Shown: piece by piece, positions 1-8,352 of the stretch
Position numbering within the stretch: position 1 is the stretch's first letter
How the letters are laid out: each line of letters opens with the position of its first letter
Assembly (NCBI GenBank): GCA_001299455.1
Contig: CYUK01000003.1
Span: 496,001 to 560,000, forward strand
DNA from: Clostridiales bacterium SIT11
Lineage (GTDB): Bacteria; Bacillota; Clostridia; Tissierellales; Peptoniphilaceae
DNA length: 64,000 nt
Direction: 5' to 3'
The notes under the pieces: model-generated
Databases searched by the model: none
The model's input: only the letters and a program-made list of their open reading frames with translations
What the model was told of the DNA's origin: nothing
Position numbers and translations under genes: made by a program

Positions 1-132
1 GTGCTTAGAAAAAATATTGCCAATATAGAAGAATGATAGATAAGGAATGTTTGCTAATATAAATTTCTTTGGGTTGTCTATTTTAATTAAGTTTTTAATA
101 TCAGAAAGAATAGCTTCCAATATCTTATTCAT
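1..132 (-). CDS. VirD4/TcpA-type coupling protein, N-terminal 44 codons only (cut by window edge)
   Basis: An ATG at 130-132 overlaps the antirepressor stop codon (GATGAATAA), and the frame stays open to the window edge. The 44 residues include a charged start (MNKILEAILSDIKN) and then a hydrophobic stretch with NIPYLSFFYIGNIF. This resembles the N-terminus of Tn1549/Tn916-type VirD4 coupling ATPases, which often have KKF(I/V)L.N(I/L)PY. In this element family virD4 normally follows pcfB, so the position fits. It would pump the relaxase-DNA complex into the mating channel. The Walker motifs lie outside the window, so the call rests on position and a short N-terminus. Confidence 0.6.
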   Translation of the reverse strand, partial: MNKILEAILSDIKNLIKIDNPKKFILANIPYLSFFYIGNIFSKH

Positions 133-859
133 CGTAGTAACCTTCACTATCTAATAAAATTAGTAGGAAGTGTCTTCCCTTTGGTGTTATAAATGTTTGT
201 ATTCCTACAAGTGTACCTAGTGGATCAACCCATTCTTTCACTTCAAAATATCCCTTGTTCTTATCTGCATAAGGTAATAGTTTCTTTTTCTTATCTCTGT
301 AAATTAATCCCTTATCCATTAGAAAATTTATAAATTGGTTTTGTGGTATTCCTAACTCTTTGGCAGTATTTCTAAAGTTTGTAAGTAGGTTATAATCTAC
401 TAATTTGTCATAATAGTCTGCCTTTGGTCTTAATACTTCAATTTCTTCTTCTCTTTCGGCAATAATTCTATTGGCTACAAGAATTGCATCTGCAAGTAAC
501 TCTTCATTAGTTTTCTTTTCTTGCCCTACTATATATCCTCCATTTTTTCTAATACTTGGTAAGACTTCTCTAGTTACCCAAGCTTTGAATACTTTTGCTT
601 GTGGTAGTTTTGATGAGAGGATAAGTGAATACAATCCTGACTCATTAATTATTGAAATATTCTGTATTCCTCCAGGGGTGTTCCATTTCGTTACACCCTT
701 ATCTTCTTCATCTACATGGTCATAAACAGCTTTCCTCGGATTGACATAACCTAACATAGTTGCTACTTCATTTGCTATAAAGAAAAACTCACCGTCTTTT
801 TCTATAACAGTGAGTTTCCCAAAATTCTTATTTTCAAATGTTTTTAAATTACTTATCAT
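125..859 (-). CDS. Phage-type antirepressor (BRO-N plus KilAC/ANT domains)
   Basis: This 244-residue protein has an N-terminal BRO-N domain (about 1-110: FGKLTVIEKDGEFFFIANEV, then a YVNPRKAVYDHV segment and ESGLYSLILSSKLPQAK-type motif). A C-terminal KilAC/ANT domain follows (about 130-244, with AKELGIPQNQFINFLMDKG and a basic YRDKKKK stretch). Such proteins relieve repression by phage or ICE repressors, or act as DNA-binding regulators. The stop overlaps the virD4 start, and the start overlaps the pcfB stop by 4 nt, so it is translated inside the conjugation operon. An antirepressor between pcfB and virD4 is not the classic Tn1549 order and may be cargo. Domain call is confident; target unknown. 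Confidence 0.85.
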   Translation of the reverse strand: MISNLKTFENKNFGKLTVIEKDGEFFFIANEVATMLGYVNPRKAVYDHVDEEDKGVTKWNTPGGIQNISIINESGLYSLILSSKLPQAKVFKAWVTREVLPSIRKNGGYIVGQEKKTNEELLADAILVANRIIAEREEEIEVLRPKADYYDKLVDYNLLTNFRNTAKELGIPQNQFINFLMDKGLIYRDKKKKLLPYADKNKGYFEVKEWVDPLGTLVGIQTFITPKGRHFLLILLDSEGYYDE

Positions 860-1341
860 AAGCTTTGCTCCTTATGTTTATTTTTAACTTTATCTTTACT
901 AATGGTGTCCTTAGCCATATCTTTAAACTTATTTATAGTCTTCGTTATTGAATCTTTTCTATCGGCCTTTCTTTCAGAAGCCTTAACTGCTTTTTTAAAG
1001 GCGTGTTCCATAACTTTTATATCCTTAGATTGAAAAAACACAGAGTGGTTACCAGTTTCCTTATCTTTCATAACAGAAAACTTCACTCCGTGTTTGTTTA
1101 AAATTTTCTTTAGTTCTTTTAACTCAGGATCTTTTAGATTAATTTCTTCTAACTGTCCCTTTTTAACCATATCCTTTAGTTTTACTTCTTCTCCGTTATT
1201 TTTTATTACATTTTTCAAGCCTCCTTGTTCTTCTATTTGCTTGTGTACTTTCTTTAAGGCATCAAGAATTGCTTTACTTGTTGCTTTTGCCAGTCTTACT
1301 TCAAGATTAAGACTTGACCTTGATACTTCTTCATTAATCAT
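856..1341 (-). CDS. PcfB family conjugation protein (DUF3801)
   Basis: This 161-residue protein is helical and highly charged (many Lys/Glu), with an N-terminal segment NLEVRLAKATSKAILDALKKV and a middle part with LKDPELKELKKILNKHGVKFSVMKDKETG. This is the pattern of DUF3801/PcfB proteins, which lie just before the coupling protein in Tn1549-like elements and pCF10-type plasmids and are thought to act as relaxosome or coupling accessory factors. It overlaps its neighbours by 4-8 nt on both sides. The C-terminal tail is Lys/Asp-rich, as usual for the family. No signal peptide or membrane segment was seen. Confidence 0.8.
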   Translation of the reverse strand: MINEEVSRSSLNLEVRLAKATSKAILDALKKVHKQIEEQGGLKNVIKNNGEEVKLKDMVKKGQLEEINLKDPELKELKKILNKHGVKFSVMKDKETGNHSVFFQSKDIKVMEHAFKKAVKASERKADRKDSITKTINKFKDMAKDTISKDKVKNKHKEQSL

Positions 1342-2161
1342 CTATTCCACCTCCATATAAAAGTAACTCTTTGTATTTTCTTAACTTCTCTTGATGGATT
1401 TTTCTTCTAAAATCTTCTCCCGTAACTTTAACTGGTATTGTCATTTCAAGTATTCTTGAATATATCCTCTGATACTCAAGTTCAATATTAGGATTTTGAA
1501 TAATTTCCAATGATAAGTTTGTAGTAAAAATTGTCGGCCTACCCTTTAAGTATCTTGAGTTTATAATGTTATATACTTGTTCTCTTGCATAAGATGTATC
1601 CCTTTCAATTCCAAGGTCATCTAAGATTAACAAAGGAACATTAGAGAGGTTACTTATTATTTCATTTGAATCAACCTTAAATGCAGATTTTTGTATTTGA
1701 TTTATAACCTGAGATAAATTCATAATCTTAACTTTAACTTGTTCTCTTTCAATTAATTCATTTGCAATAGAACAAGCAAGATAAGTCTTTCCACTGCCAA
1801 CATCTCCATAAAATAAAAGTCCAACATTGTCTTCCTTCATTTGTTCAAAACTTTTAGCATAATTGTAAGCAACCTTGTAAGCTTGACCTTTTTCATTTAG
1901 GAATTTCTCAAAAGTATATTGGTGTTGGTTTGGCGATGAAAAACAATCTCTTTTTAGCGATGATATTCTCGTTAATATTTCTCTTTCTGCATTTTCCATA
2001 TCTCTTTTTATTTCACATTCACATTTAATTCTTGGAATAAACTTTGTAAATCCAAGGTCAAGTAATTCTCCATCGACTCTTTTACCACATGATTTACAAT
2101 AGATATGTCCATTTCTTTCAATATCATTTTCTCTTAATACAAAATCTTTTAAACTTTTCAT
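1334..2161 (-). CDS. DnaC/IstB-type helicase loader ATPase of the conjugative element
   Basis: This 275-residue protein starts with a small Cys-rich part (CKSCGK and CECE, about residues 22-50, probably zinc-binding). An AAA+ ATPase domain follows with Walker A GDVGSGKT (about 119-126), Walker B LLILDDLG and a sensor region FTTNLS. This is the architecture of DnaC/DnaI-like helicase loaders found beside RepA_N initiators in Tn1549-like ICEs. There it is proposed to load the replicative helicase on the excised circle. Overlaps of 4 nt with the RepA_N gene upstream and 8 nt with pcfB downstream show tight coupling. Confidence 0.88.
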   Translation of the reverse strand: MKSLKDFVLRENDIERNGHIYCKSCGKRVDGELLDLGFTKFIPRIKCECEIKRDMENAEREILTRISSLKRDCFSSPNQHQYTFEKFLNEKGQAYKVAYNYAKSFEQMKEDNVGLLFYGDVGSGKTYLACSIANELIEREQVKVKIMNLSQVINQIQKSAFKVDSNEIISNLSNVPLLILDDLGIERDTSYAREQVYNIINSRYLKGRPTIFTTNLSLEIIQNPNIELEYQRIYSRILEMTIPVKVTGEDFRRKIHQEKLRKYKELLLYGGGIDD

Positions 2162-2931
2162 AAACTCTCTCCTATATCGTAATTCATTTTTCTTGTTGAT
2201 TTGTCATTAATGCTTTTCGCCTGATCATTAAGATACCAGTTAATTATTGTTGCCTTGTGATCTTGATAGGCTCTATTATTTGCTTTCATATATGACGACA
2301 ACCTATCAATGTATTCACTAATTCTACTTCCTAACTCATTTGTTAAGTCCTTGTATTCTTCATCAGTCAAAAATATGTTTTTATATATTCCATAAGGCTT
2401 TTGCCCTTTACTAAAATCATTATTTCTTAACTCATTATTATTAATATTGTTATAGTTACCTTCCGATTTTCGAAAATCTTGACTTTCGATATTCGAATCT
2501 CTTGAATTTCGATTATCGAACTTCTGGAATTTTGTTTTTCGAACTTCTTGATTTTTTAATTCCATATTATTAAATATGCTCATAAAGTCTTTAACATAAA
2601 TTCTATTAGGCTTTCCAAGTCCTTGTCTTTTCTTTTCAATCAGTCCTATTCCTGACTTAATATCAAGTTCGGCTATTAATTTATTTGCTTTTTCACTTGC
2701 ACAATTAAATTGATCTTTTATACTTTCAATTGTGTAATAAATAAAGACTTTTCCATCTTCATCTATCCAACCATTTCTATATGAAAGACCCATTCGATTA
2801 AGCATATAAGAATACAAAACTTTAGCTTCAATAGAAATGCTCTCAAAAACCTCATCTTCCATTAATACCATAGGTAACCTAATGAAGTTATACATTTCAG
2901 ATTGCCTATTATAGAAATAATCAAAATTCAT
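2158..2931 (-). CDS. RepA_N family replication initiator (ICE-encoded)
   Basis: This 257-residue protein has a RepA_N winged-helix domain (about 1-120). The N-terminus FIRLPMVLMEDEVFESISIEAKVLYSYMLNR matches the family signature (F.K.PK.L...Y..LS..AKLLYGLLLDR). A low-complexity, Asn-rich linker (about 130-175, with NNINNNELRNND) leads to a C-terminal domain with KNIFLTDEEYKDL, like DUF6017-type tails. It initiates replication of plasmids or excised ICEs. The RBS AAAGGAGGTAAAGATG fixes the start. It is the first replication gene of this operon, just downstream of a terminator-like hairpin. Confidence 0.85.
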   Translation of the reverse strand: MNFDYFYNRQSEMYNFIRLPMVLMEDEVFESISIEAKVLYSYMLNRMGLSYRNGWIDEDGKVFIYYTIESIKDQFNCASEKANKLIAELDIKSGIGLIEKKRQGLGKPNRIYVKDFMSIFNNMELKNQEVRKTKFQKFDNRNSRDSNIESQDFRKSEGNYNNINNNELRNNDFSKGQKPYGIYKNIFLTDEEYKDLTNELGSRISEYIDRLSSYMKANNRAYQDHKATIINWYLNDQAKSINDKSTRKMNYDIGESL

Positions 2932-2952
2932 CTTTACCTCCTTTCTGTGAAA

Positions 2953-2988
2953 TAAAAAAGACGACAGAATTATTACTTTCTATCGTCT
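2953..2988 (-). terminator. Rho-independent terminator/attenuator after the small membrane protein gene
   Basis: A 10-bp stem (2959-2968 with 2979-2988, one G-U pair) is followed on the minus strand by a T-run (complement of 2953-2958). It lies between the membrane-protein gene and repA_N. The replication-conjugation operon may therefore be transcribed by readthrough or from its own promoter. Confidence 0.7.
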
Positions 2989-3013
2989 ACGGTTGTCTTA
3001 TATTTATTTTTCT

Positions 3014-3295
3014 TCAAATTGATTTTATTGTATAGTTTAATAATTTTAATAATCCAATAACATATATACCTAATTTAGGTAATCCAAATGGACTAAATAA
3101 AAATGCTAATATTAGTGCTTCAATTACAATTTGCTTGTCTCCTTGAAAAATGCTAGCTATTCCAATTATAAAAATCAAAGTAGAAACTACGCTTAACAAC
3201 GCAGTACTCAAACTTAATATGAAGGTTAAAAAAGCTATGAGCAAACTCAACACTAATCTTATCGGTAATAAAATTATTCTAATTATCCATCTCAT
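3014..3295 (-). CDS. Small membrane protein at the end of Tn1549-like ICEs (CD1845-like)
   Basis: This 93-residue protein is almost entirely hydrophobic, with two or three predicted membrane segments (about 5-50 and 60-85) and the motif LAFLFSPFGLP. Tn1549/CTn-type elements usually carry a protein of this size, hydrophobicity and FxxSPFGLP motif beside repA_N (often labelled CD1845). Its function is not known. The RBS TAGGAGTATGT precedes the ATG and overlaps the lysS terminator region. It appears to be the outermost gene of the element on this side. Confidence 0.7.
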   Translation of the reverse strand: MRWIIRIILLPIRLVLSLLIAFLTFILSLSTALLSVVSTLIFIIGIASIFQGDKQIVIEALILAFLFSPFGLPKLGIYVIGLLKLLNYTIKSI

Positions 3296-3305
3296 ACATA
3301 CTCCT

Positions 3306-3341
3306 AAAAATTAAACTGGGATTCATAACAAACCCCAGTTT
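3306..3341 (-). terminator. lysS terminator at the ICE junction
   Basis: The stem AAACTGGG (3313-3320) pairs with CCCAGTTT (3334-3341). On the minus strand it is followed by AATTTTT, 18 bp after the lysS stop. The hairpin runs straight into the RBS of the next (ICE) gene. Confidence 0.75.
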
Positions 3342-3358
3342 CATAATTAGCGTGTCCT

Positions 3359-5266
3359 TTAATATAATTTTGATCCTGCTGGAATATTATCATCCAGCAT
3401 TATTAAGTTAAGTTTTTCTTCACCGTCATACTCACAAATTGCAGATATAATCATACCTTCTGAGTCGATTCCCATCATCTTACGAGGAGGAAGATTACAA
3501 ATTGCAAGTAGTGTCTTTCCAATTAAGCTCTCTGCGCTGTAATATTCCTTAATACCAGATAAAATAACTCTTTCTTTTTCAGAACCATCATCTAATGTAA
3601 ATTTCAATAATTTTTTTGACTTAGGAACTTCTTCGCAGTTTTTAACCTTTACAACTCTAAAATCAGATTTTGAGAAAGTTTCAAAGTCTACCATATCTTC
3701 AAATAATGGTTCAACTTTCACTTTTGAAAGGTCAATTTCTTCTGTCGTAAGTTTGTCGTAAGTTTCGTAAGTTTCTTTTGACAAACCCCCATTTTCTGCC
3801 TTTTCTAAGCCTATTGGCTTCATTGTTGGGAAGAGGAGGACGTCACGGATGCTGGCTTGGTCTGTTAAGAGCATAATCATCCGGTCAATTCCAATCCCCA
3901 AGCCTCCTGTTGGAGGTAGGCCTACTTCCAGGGCATTGATAAAGTCGTAGTCCATGGGATGGGCTTCGTCATCCCCTTCTTCCTTGTCGGCCAATTGTTT
4001 TTCAAAACGTTCTTTTTGGTCAATGGGGTCATTTAACTCGGAAAAGGCATTGGCAAATTCCCAGGTGTTGATAAAGGCTTCAAACCGTTGGGTAATTTCA
4101 GGATGGACTGGATTTCTCTTGGACAGGGGAGAAATTTCCACAGGATGGCCCAGGACAAAGGTGGGTTGGATGAGTTTTTCTTCACAGTATTTTTCAAAGA
4201 GCTCGCTTAAGACATGGCCTCTGGTCCAGAAGGCTTCGGGTTTAATGCCGTGTTCCTTGGCCAGTTCAAGGGCTTCTTCATCGGTTTTAATATCATCAAA
4301 GTCAATGCCGGCATATTCCTTAACGGCATCGTGCATGGTAATCCGCTTCCAGGGAGGAGTTAGGTCTAAGTCTACGCCTTGGTAGTTGATTTTTGCAGAT
4401 CCTAAAACTTTTTCTGCCACATAGGCAAAGAGGTTTTCTGTAATCCGCATCATTTCTTCATAGTCTGTATAGGCTTGGTAGAGTTCAATGTTGGTAAATT
4501 CCGGGTTGTGCCGGGTATCGATGCCTTCGTTGCGGAACATTTTTCCCATTTCATAGACCTTGTCAAAGCCGCCAACAATAAGGCGTTTAAGGAAGAGTTC
4601 ATTGGCAATCCGCAGTTGCATATCAATATCCAGGGCATTGTGGTGGGTCAGGAAGGGTCTGGCATTGGCTCCTCCGGCGACAGTTCCTAAAATTGGCGTG
4701 TCCACTTCTAAAAAGCCCAGGTTGTCTAGATATTCACGGACAGCCTTGATAATCTTAGACCGTTTAATAAAGACTTCCCTGTTTTCCGGGTTGACAATAA
4801 GGTCCACATATCTTTGCCGGTAGCGCAGGTCCATGTCCTTGAGACCATGGAATTTTTCTGGTAGAATTTGTAAACTCTTGCTCAGGAGAGCGGCGCTGGT
4901 TAAGCGGATGGAGATTTCTCCTGCCTTGGTGGTAAAGACTTCTCCCTTGATGCCTACAATATCGCCAATATCCCAGGATTTTACGTCTTCATAGCTGTCT
5001 TCCAAGACGTCTTTTCTGGCAAAAAGTTGGATTCTTCCTTGGCTATCTTGAAGGTCCAGGAACATAATTTTCCCATGGCCCCGCTTGCTCATAATCCGGC
5101 CAGCTACAGAGACAATTTTCCCTTCATAGGCCTCGTACTTGTCTTTAATTTCTTGGCTATATTCTGTGACATCATATTTTTCGTAGACAAAGGGGTCCTT
5201 GCCTGCTTGCCGTAAGTCTTCCAATTTTTGCCGTCTTAGTAGACGCATTTCATTTAGATTTTCCAA
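3359..5266 (-). CDS. lysS: Lysyl-tRNA synthetase (class II) with C-terminal EMAPII/CsaA-type tRNA-binding domain
   Basis: This 635-residue enzyme charges tRNA-Lys. Residues about 1-145 are the OB-fold anticodon-binding domain and about 150-490 the class II catalytic core ([27 protein letters not shown]). Standard LysS ends near residue 495. Here a linker and a domain of about 105 residues follow ([43 protein letters not shown]), the tRNA-binding fold usually found at the end of MetG. The start is TTG with AGGAGG 6-7 nt upstream. It forms an operon with greA (14-nt gap). The last ~420 bp of the gene (3359 to about 3780) are visibly more AT-rich than the rest. Confidence 0.97.
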   Translation of the reverse strand: MENLNEMRLLRRQKLEDLRQAGKDPFVYEKYDVTEYSQEIKDKYEAYEGKIVSVAGRIMSKRGHGKIMFLDLQDSQGRIQLFARKDVLEDSYEDVKSWDIGDIVGIKGEVFTTKAGEISIRLTSAALLSKSLQILPEKFHGLKDMDLRYRQRYVDLIVNPENREVFIKRSKIIKAVREYLDNLGFLEVDTPILGTVAGGANARPFLTHHNALDIDMQLRIANELFLKRLIVGGFDKVYEMGKMFRNEGIDTRHNPEFTNIELYQAYTDYEEMMRITENLFAYVAEKVLGSAKINYQGVDLDLTPPWKRITMHDAVKEYAGIDFDDIKTDEEALELAKEHGIKPEAFWTRGHVLSELFEKYCEEKLIQPTFVLGHPVEISPLSKRNPVHPEITQRFEAFINTWEFANAFSELNDPIDQKERFEKQLADKEEGDDEAHPMDYDFINALEVGLPPTGGLGIGIDRMIMLLTDQASIRDVLLFPTMKPIGLEKAENGGLSKETYETYDKLTTEEIDLSKVKVEPLFEDMVDFETFSKSDFRVVKVKNCEEVPKSKKLLKFTLDDGSEKERVILSGIKEYYSAESLIGKTLLAICNLPPRKMMGIDSEGMIISAICEYDGEEKLNLIMLDDNIPAGSKLY

Positions 5267-5280
5267 ATCATCCCTCCTAT

Positions 5281-5754
5281 TTAAAGTGAAATTTCAATCA
5301 CTTCGTAGTGGAGTACCCCATCGGGGACTTCCACATCTGCAACCTCTCCTAATTTACGTCCCATAAGGGCGGAGCCTACAGGGCTTTCATTGGAAATTTT
5401 CCCTTCCAGAGGATCGGCTTCTGCAGAGCCGACAATATCAAAGACATCTGTTTCCCCTGTATCCATATCCTTGACCTTAACATGGGTTCCCACGTTGACG
5501 GTGTCCTTGTCCAGGTCTTCTTCTTCCACGACAGTGGCATTGCGGACCATATTTTCCAATTTTGCAATCCGTTCTTCCACTTGGGCTTGCTCATTTTTGG
5601 CTTCATCATATTCAGAGTTTTCTGATAAGTCTCCATAGCCCAGGGCTACCCGAATCCGCTCCGCTACTTCCTTGCGGCGGACGGTCTTTAAGTATTCAAT
5701 TTCTTCTTCGATTTTTTCTAAACCTTCCGGTGTAAAAAAGATATCCTTCTCCAT
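5281..5754 (-). CDS. greA: Transcription elongation factor GreA
   Basis: The protein is 157 residues from the ATG at 5754 (AAGGAGAG upstream; the longer frame starts at TTG). An N-terminal coiled coil contains the GreA signature ([20 protein letters not shown], with the acidic tip D-L-S-E-N-S-E-Y). A C-terminal FKBP-like domain has [11 protein letters not shown]. It stimulates transcript cleavage by backtracked RNA polymerase. It is transcribed from the promoter at 5809-5837, followed 14 nt later by lysS; greA-lysS linkage is common in Bacillota. Confidence 0.97.
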   Translation of the reverse strand: MEKDIFFTPEGLEKIEEEIEYLKTVRRKEVAERIRVALGYGDLSENSEYDEAKNEQAQVEERIAKLENMVRNATVVEEEDLDKDTVNVGTHVKVKDMDTGETDVFDIVGSAEADPLEGKISNESPVGSALMGRKLGEVADVEVPDGVLHYEVIEISL

Positions 5755-5808
5755 GAACGACAACTCTCCTTTTATCTCAATGCAATTCTTTTCTTTATAA
5801 TGTTGTTA

Positions 5809-5837
5809 ATTATAGCTAAAGTACTAGAAAAAGTCAA
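5809..5837 (-). promoter_or_regulatory. Sigma-A type promoter for greA-lysS
   Basis: On the minus strand, TTGACT (5832-5837) is followed by a 17-bp spacer and TATAAT (5809-5814). It overlaps the end of the dus gene and gives a leader of about 45 nt before greA. Confidence 0.85.
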
Positions 5838-6744
5838 GGTTTGGCCTAGTTTGCAGGTAGTTTTCCAGGCATTTTTCCACTTCTTCCCGGTCCTTACATT
5901 GAACCAGGTCCTGCTTAAGCTTTTTAGAGCCTGGAAGACCCTTGACATAGCCGATAAAGTGCTTGCGCATCTCTCGGATTCCCCGGTAGGGGCCATAGTA
6001 GTCCAGGGCCAGGTTTAAGTGCCTTTTCATGACCTTAAACCGGTCTTCAAGACTGGGTTCCTTTCCTGCAAAAATCCAAGGATTGCCAATGGCTCCCCGG
6101 CCAATATAAATGCCGGCCAGGTCCTCTTCCTTTAGCTGGTCCTCAGCCATTTGAGGGCTTGTAATGTCTCCATTGCCAAAAACAGGGAGGGAAACTTCCC
6201 TGGCCACCTGGTGGATAAAATCCCAATCGGCCAGGCCGTCATAATACATGGCCCGGGTCCTTCCGTGGATAATCACATAGTCCAGACCGATTTTTTCTGC
6301 AAACTTCGCGGCATCAAGGCCCAAGGTGTCCTCGTCAAATCCCTTCCTGGTTTTGATTCCCACCGGCCGGTTGGCTTTTTCCTTTAAGACTTCCATGATC
6401 CGTCCGGCCCGATCCAGGTCCTTTAATAAGGCAGAACCGGCACCAGACTTAACAATCTTCGGTGCCGGGCAGCCCATGTTTAATTCAAAAGCGGAAAAAT
6501 TAGGCAGGTCATTTAAATACTTTTCCAGGCAGGCCCCAATAATATCCGGGTCGTCCCCAAAAATTTGTAGGCTGGTATAAGGGTTGTCTGGAGGAGTCAG
6601 CATTTGAAGGGTTTTTTTGTCCCCATAATAGAGGGCCCGCATACTGACCATTTCCGTCGTCATGCCTGCCGGATGAAAGTCTTCCACAATTTTTCGAAAG
6701 CAAGGATCTGTATAGCCTGCTAGGGCTGCAAGATAGAGTTGCAT
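5824..6744 (-). CDS. tRNA-dihydrouridine synthase (Dus family)
   Basis: The protein has 306 residues from the ATG at 6744. An AGGAAGGGG box sits 2-3 nt before the GATG, and the longer frame lacks a good site. It is an FMN TIM barrel: LAALAGYTDPCFR at the start, ELNMGCPAPKIVKSGAGSAL with the catalytic Cys in NMGCP, KTRKGFD, YVIIHGRTR, FGNGDI and IGRGAIGNPWIF. Dus enzymes reduce uridines in the tRNA D-loop. The family is certain; DusB-like is most likely in this phylum, but the class cannot be fixed by eye. It lies after the coaX terminator. Confidence 0.93.
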   Translation of the reverse strand: MQLYLAALAGYTDPCFRKIVEDFHPAGMTTEMVSMRALYYGDKKTLQMLTPPDNPYTSLQIFGDDPDIIGACLEKYLNDLPNFSAFELNMGCPAPKIVKSGAGSALLKDLDRAGRIMEVLKEKANRPVGIKTRKGFDEDTLGLDAAKFAEKIGLDYVIIHGRTRAMYYDGLADWDFIHQVAREVSLPVFGNGDITSPQMAEDQLKEEDLAGIYIGRGAIGNPWIFAGKEPSLEDRFKVMKRHLNLALDYYGPYRGIREMRKHFIGYVKGLPGSKKLKQDLVQCKDREEVEKCLENYLQTRPNLDFF

Positions 6745-6760
6745 CTGGTCCCCTTCCTGA

Positions 6761-6789
6761 TAAAAAGGTCTTTCCAAAGAAAGACCTTT
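6761..6789 (-). terminator. Terminator of the P1 peptidase-panT-coaX operon
   Basis: A perfect 11-bp stem (6764-6774 with 6779-6789, loop CAAA) is followed by a minus-strand T-run at 6762-6766. It overlaps the coaX stop codon and precedes dus. Confidence 0.85.
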
Positions 6790-7561
6790 ATTGATTCATT
6801 TCGTATATAATTCTCAAGCCATCTAGAGTCAAAAACCGGTCAATAATAATGTCGTATTTGCTCCGGCTCAGGAGCATGGGGGCAAAGCCTCCTGTGGCCA
6901 CAACCTTGACCTCTTCCCTGGACTTATGCCTTTCCTCTAGAATTTTTTCAATAATTCCGTCAATCATGGTAGAAAAGCCGAAGTAAAGGCCAGACTGCAT
7001 GCTGGTAACTGTGGTTTTGGCCACCACTTTTTCCGGTTCCACAATTTCAATTTTTGGAAGCTTGGATGTCCGCATAAAGAGGGCGTCGGCACTGATGCCA
7101 ATTCCCGGTAAAATCAAACCTCCAAGATACTGTCTCTTATCGTTGACAACACAAAAAGTAATGGCTGTTCCCACGTCAATGATAATAAGGGGGCCGCCAT
7201 ACTTTTCAAGAGCCCCCACTGCATTGACAATCCGGTCTGCCCCTACTTCCTTGGGATTATCATAGAGAATGTTTAAGCCTGTTTTGATGCCTGCTTCCAC
7301 AACAATGGGCTTTTTGTGGAAGTATTTTACCACTGTGTTGGGTAGGGTGTGCATCAAGTTTGGTACAACCGATGAAATAATGACGTCATCAATCATTTCC
7401 GGCGTAATTTCACTATAGGATAAAATTTGTTGGAACAATAAGCCATACTCATCGCTGCTCTTGGTCTTATCACTGGAAATCCGCCAGTCATGGATGAGCT
7501 GCTTATTTTTATAGACACCAAAGACAATATTGGTGTTGCCCACATCGATTACTAATAACAT
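6788..7561 (-). CDS. coaX: Type III pantothenate kinase
   Basis: This 257-residue protein phosphorylates pantothenate, the first step of CoA synthesis. Motifs of the ASKHA fold include VIDVGNTNIVFG at the N-terminus (phosphate-binding), GADRIVNAVGAL, IIDVGTAITFCVV and LPGIGISADAL. The length is typical. The start codon overlaps the stop of the ECF S-component gene (TAATG), so the two are translationally coupled. This suggests uptake and phosphorylation of the vitamin are co-regulated. Confidence 0.97.
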   Translation of the reverse strand: MLLVIDVGNTNIVFGVYKNKQLIHDWRISSDKTKSSDEYGLLFQQILSYSEITPEMIDDVIISSVVPNLMHTLPNTVVKYFHKKPIVVEAGIKTGLNILYDNPKEVGADRIVNAVGALEKYGGPLIIIDVGTAITFCVVNDKRQYLGGLILPGIGISADALFMRTSKLPKIEIVEPEKVVAKTTVTSMQSGLYFGFSTMIDGIIEKILEERHKSREEVKVVATGGFAPMLLSRSKYDIIIDRFLTLDGLRIIYEMNQ

Positions 7562-8331
7562 TACGACTTGCTATTCCTTTCTTTCACTGCATTGACTACA
7601 GCGGAACTAATAATTACGGCAATAATGGCTTCTGGTAGGCCACTGGTGAAGATAAAGGAAAAAATGACCTTCCGGGCTGTGGATAGGGGTGCATCTGGAT
7701 TAAAGGCTTGTAAAAACCGTTCTGCAAAGAAGATATAAATCCCGCCCATAACCATAATAGTATGGAGAATGGTGGCAATAAAACTACTCATCATAATGGC
7801 CAGGTTTTTTTCATTATACCGACGTAAATAGTAAAACAAAACACAAGAAACCACTAGCAATAGGCTGTTGACGATTAAGGCTGTGGTCTTTACTTCTGGC
7901 GTAATAGAAGTTACCACTCCATAGGCTAAAAATAGGATAATAAGAATCCAAAGAACTTGGACAATTTTTTTGGATTTTACAGGGTCCTTATCTTTGAAGG
8001 CCTTAAAAATTAAGCCGGCAAAAACCCCTAAAAGCACCCGGGGAACAATAGATATTAAAGGATTATAAAAGACAAAAGAAATGGCTGTCGGCCGGGTCAT
8101 AGCATTAAATAAACTGGACAGGCCAAAAATTAAGCCTACGAGACCTCCCACAACAGGACCTTCTAAAATAGCTCCGATAATAACGGGGATATGCATGGTT
8201 GTTGCTGATAAGGGGCCAATGGGAATAAAGCCTAAGGGGGTCATTCCTAACACAACGGTAATGGCTCCCAACATGGCTACAATAACCAGTTGGCGTACAG
8301 ATGTCGTCTTCTTTGTTTTTATTTGATTCAT
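7561..8331 (-). CDS. ECF transporter substrate-binding (S) component, probably for pantothenate (PanT-like)
   Basis: This 256-residue membrane protein has about six hydrophobic segments. Its N-terminal helix with VRQLVIVAMLGAITVVLG is typical of S components, which bind the vitamin and dock to a shared EcfAAT module. PIGPLSATTMHIPVIIGAIL and FNAMTRPTAISF match vitamin-type S components. Coupling to coaX points to pantothenate; this assignment is inference from context. It lies 21 bp after the P1 peptidase gene, with RBS GGAGG. Confidence 0.85.
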   Translation of the reverse strand: MNQIKTKKTTSVRQLVIVAMLGAITVVLGMTPLGFIPIGPLSATTMHIPVIIGAILEGPVVGGLVGLIFGLSSLFNAMTRPTAISFVFYNPLISIVPRVLLGVFAGLIFKAFKDKDPVKSKKIVQVLWILIILFLAYGVVTSITPEVKTTALIVNSLLLVVSCVLFYYLRRYNEKNLAIMMSSFIATILHTIMVMGGIYIFFAERFLQAFNPDAPLSTARKVIFSFIFTSGLPEAIIAVIISSAVVNAVKERNSKS

Positions 8332-8352
8332 TTTTTCCTCCGATCTAGCTCG

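Noticed and set aside
4450-4823. Several overlapping frames on both strands within lysS
   Set aside because: Shadows of the well-supported lysS reading frame, without RBS or domains.
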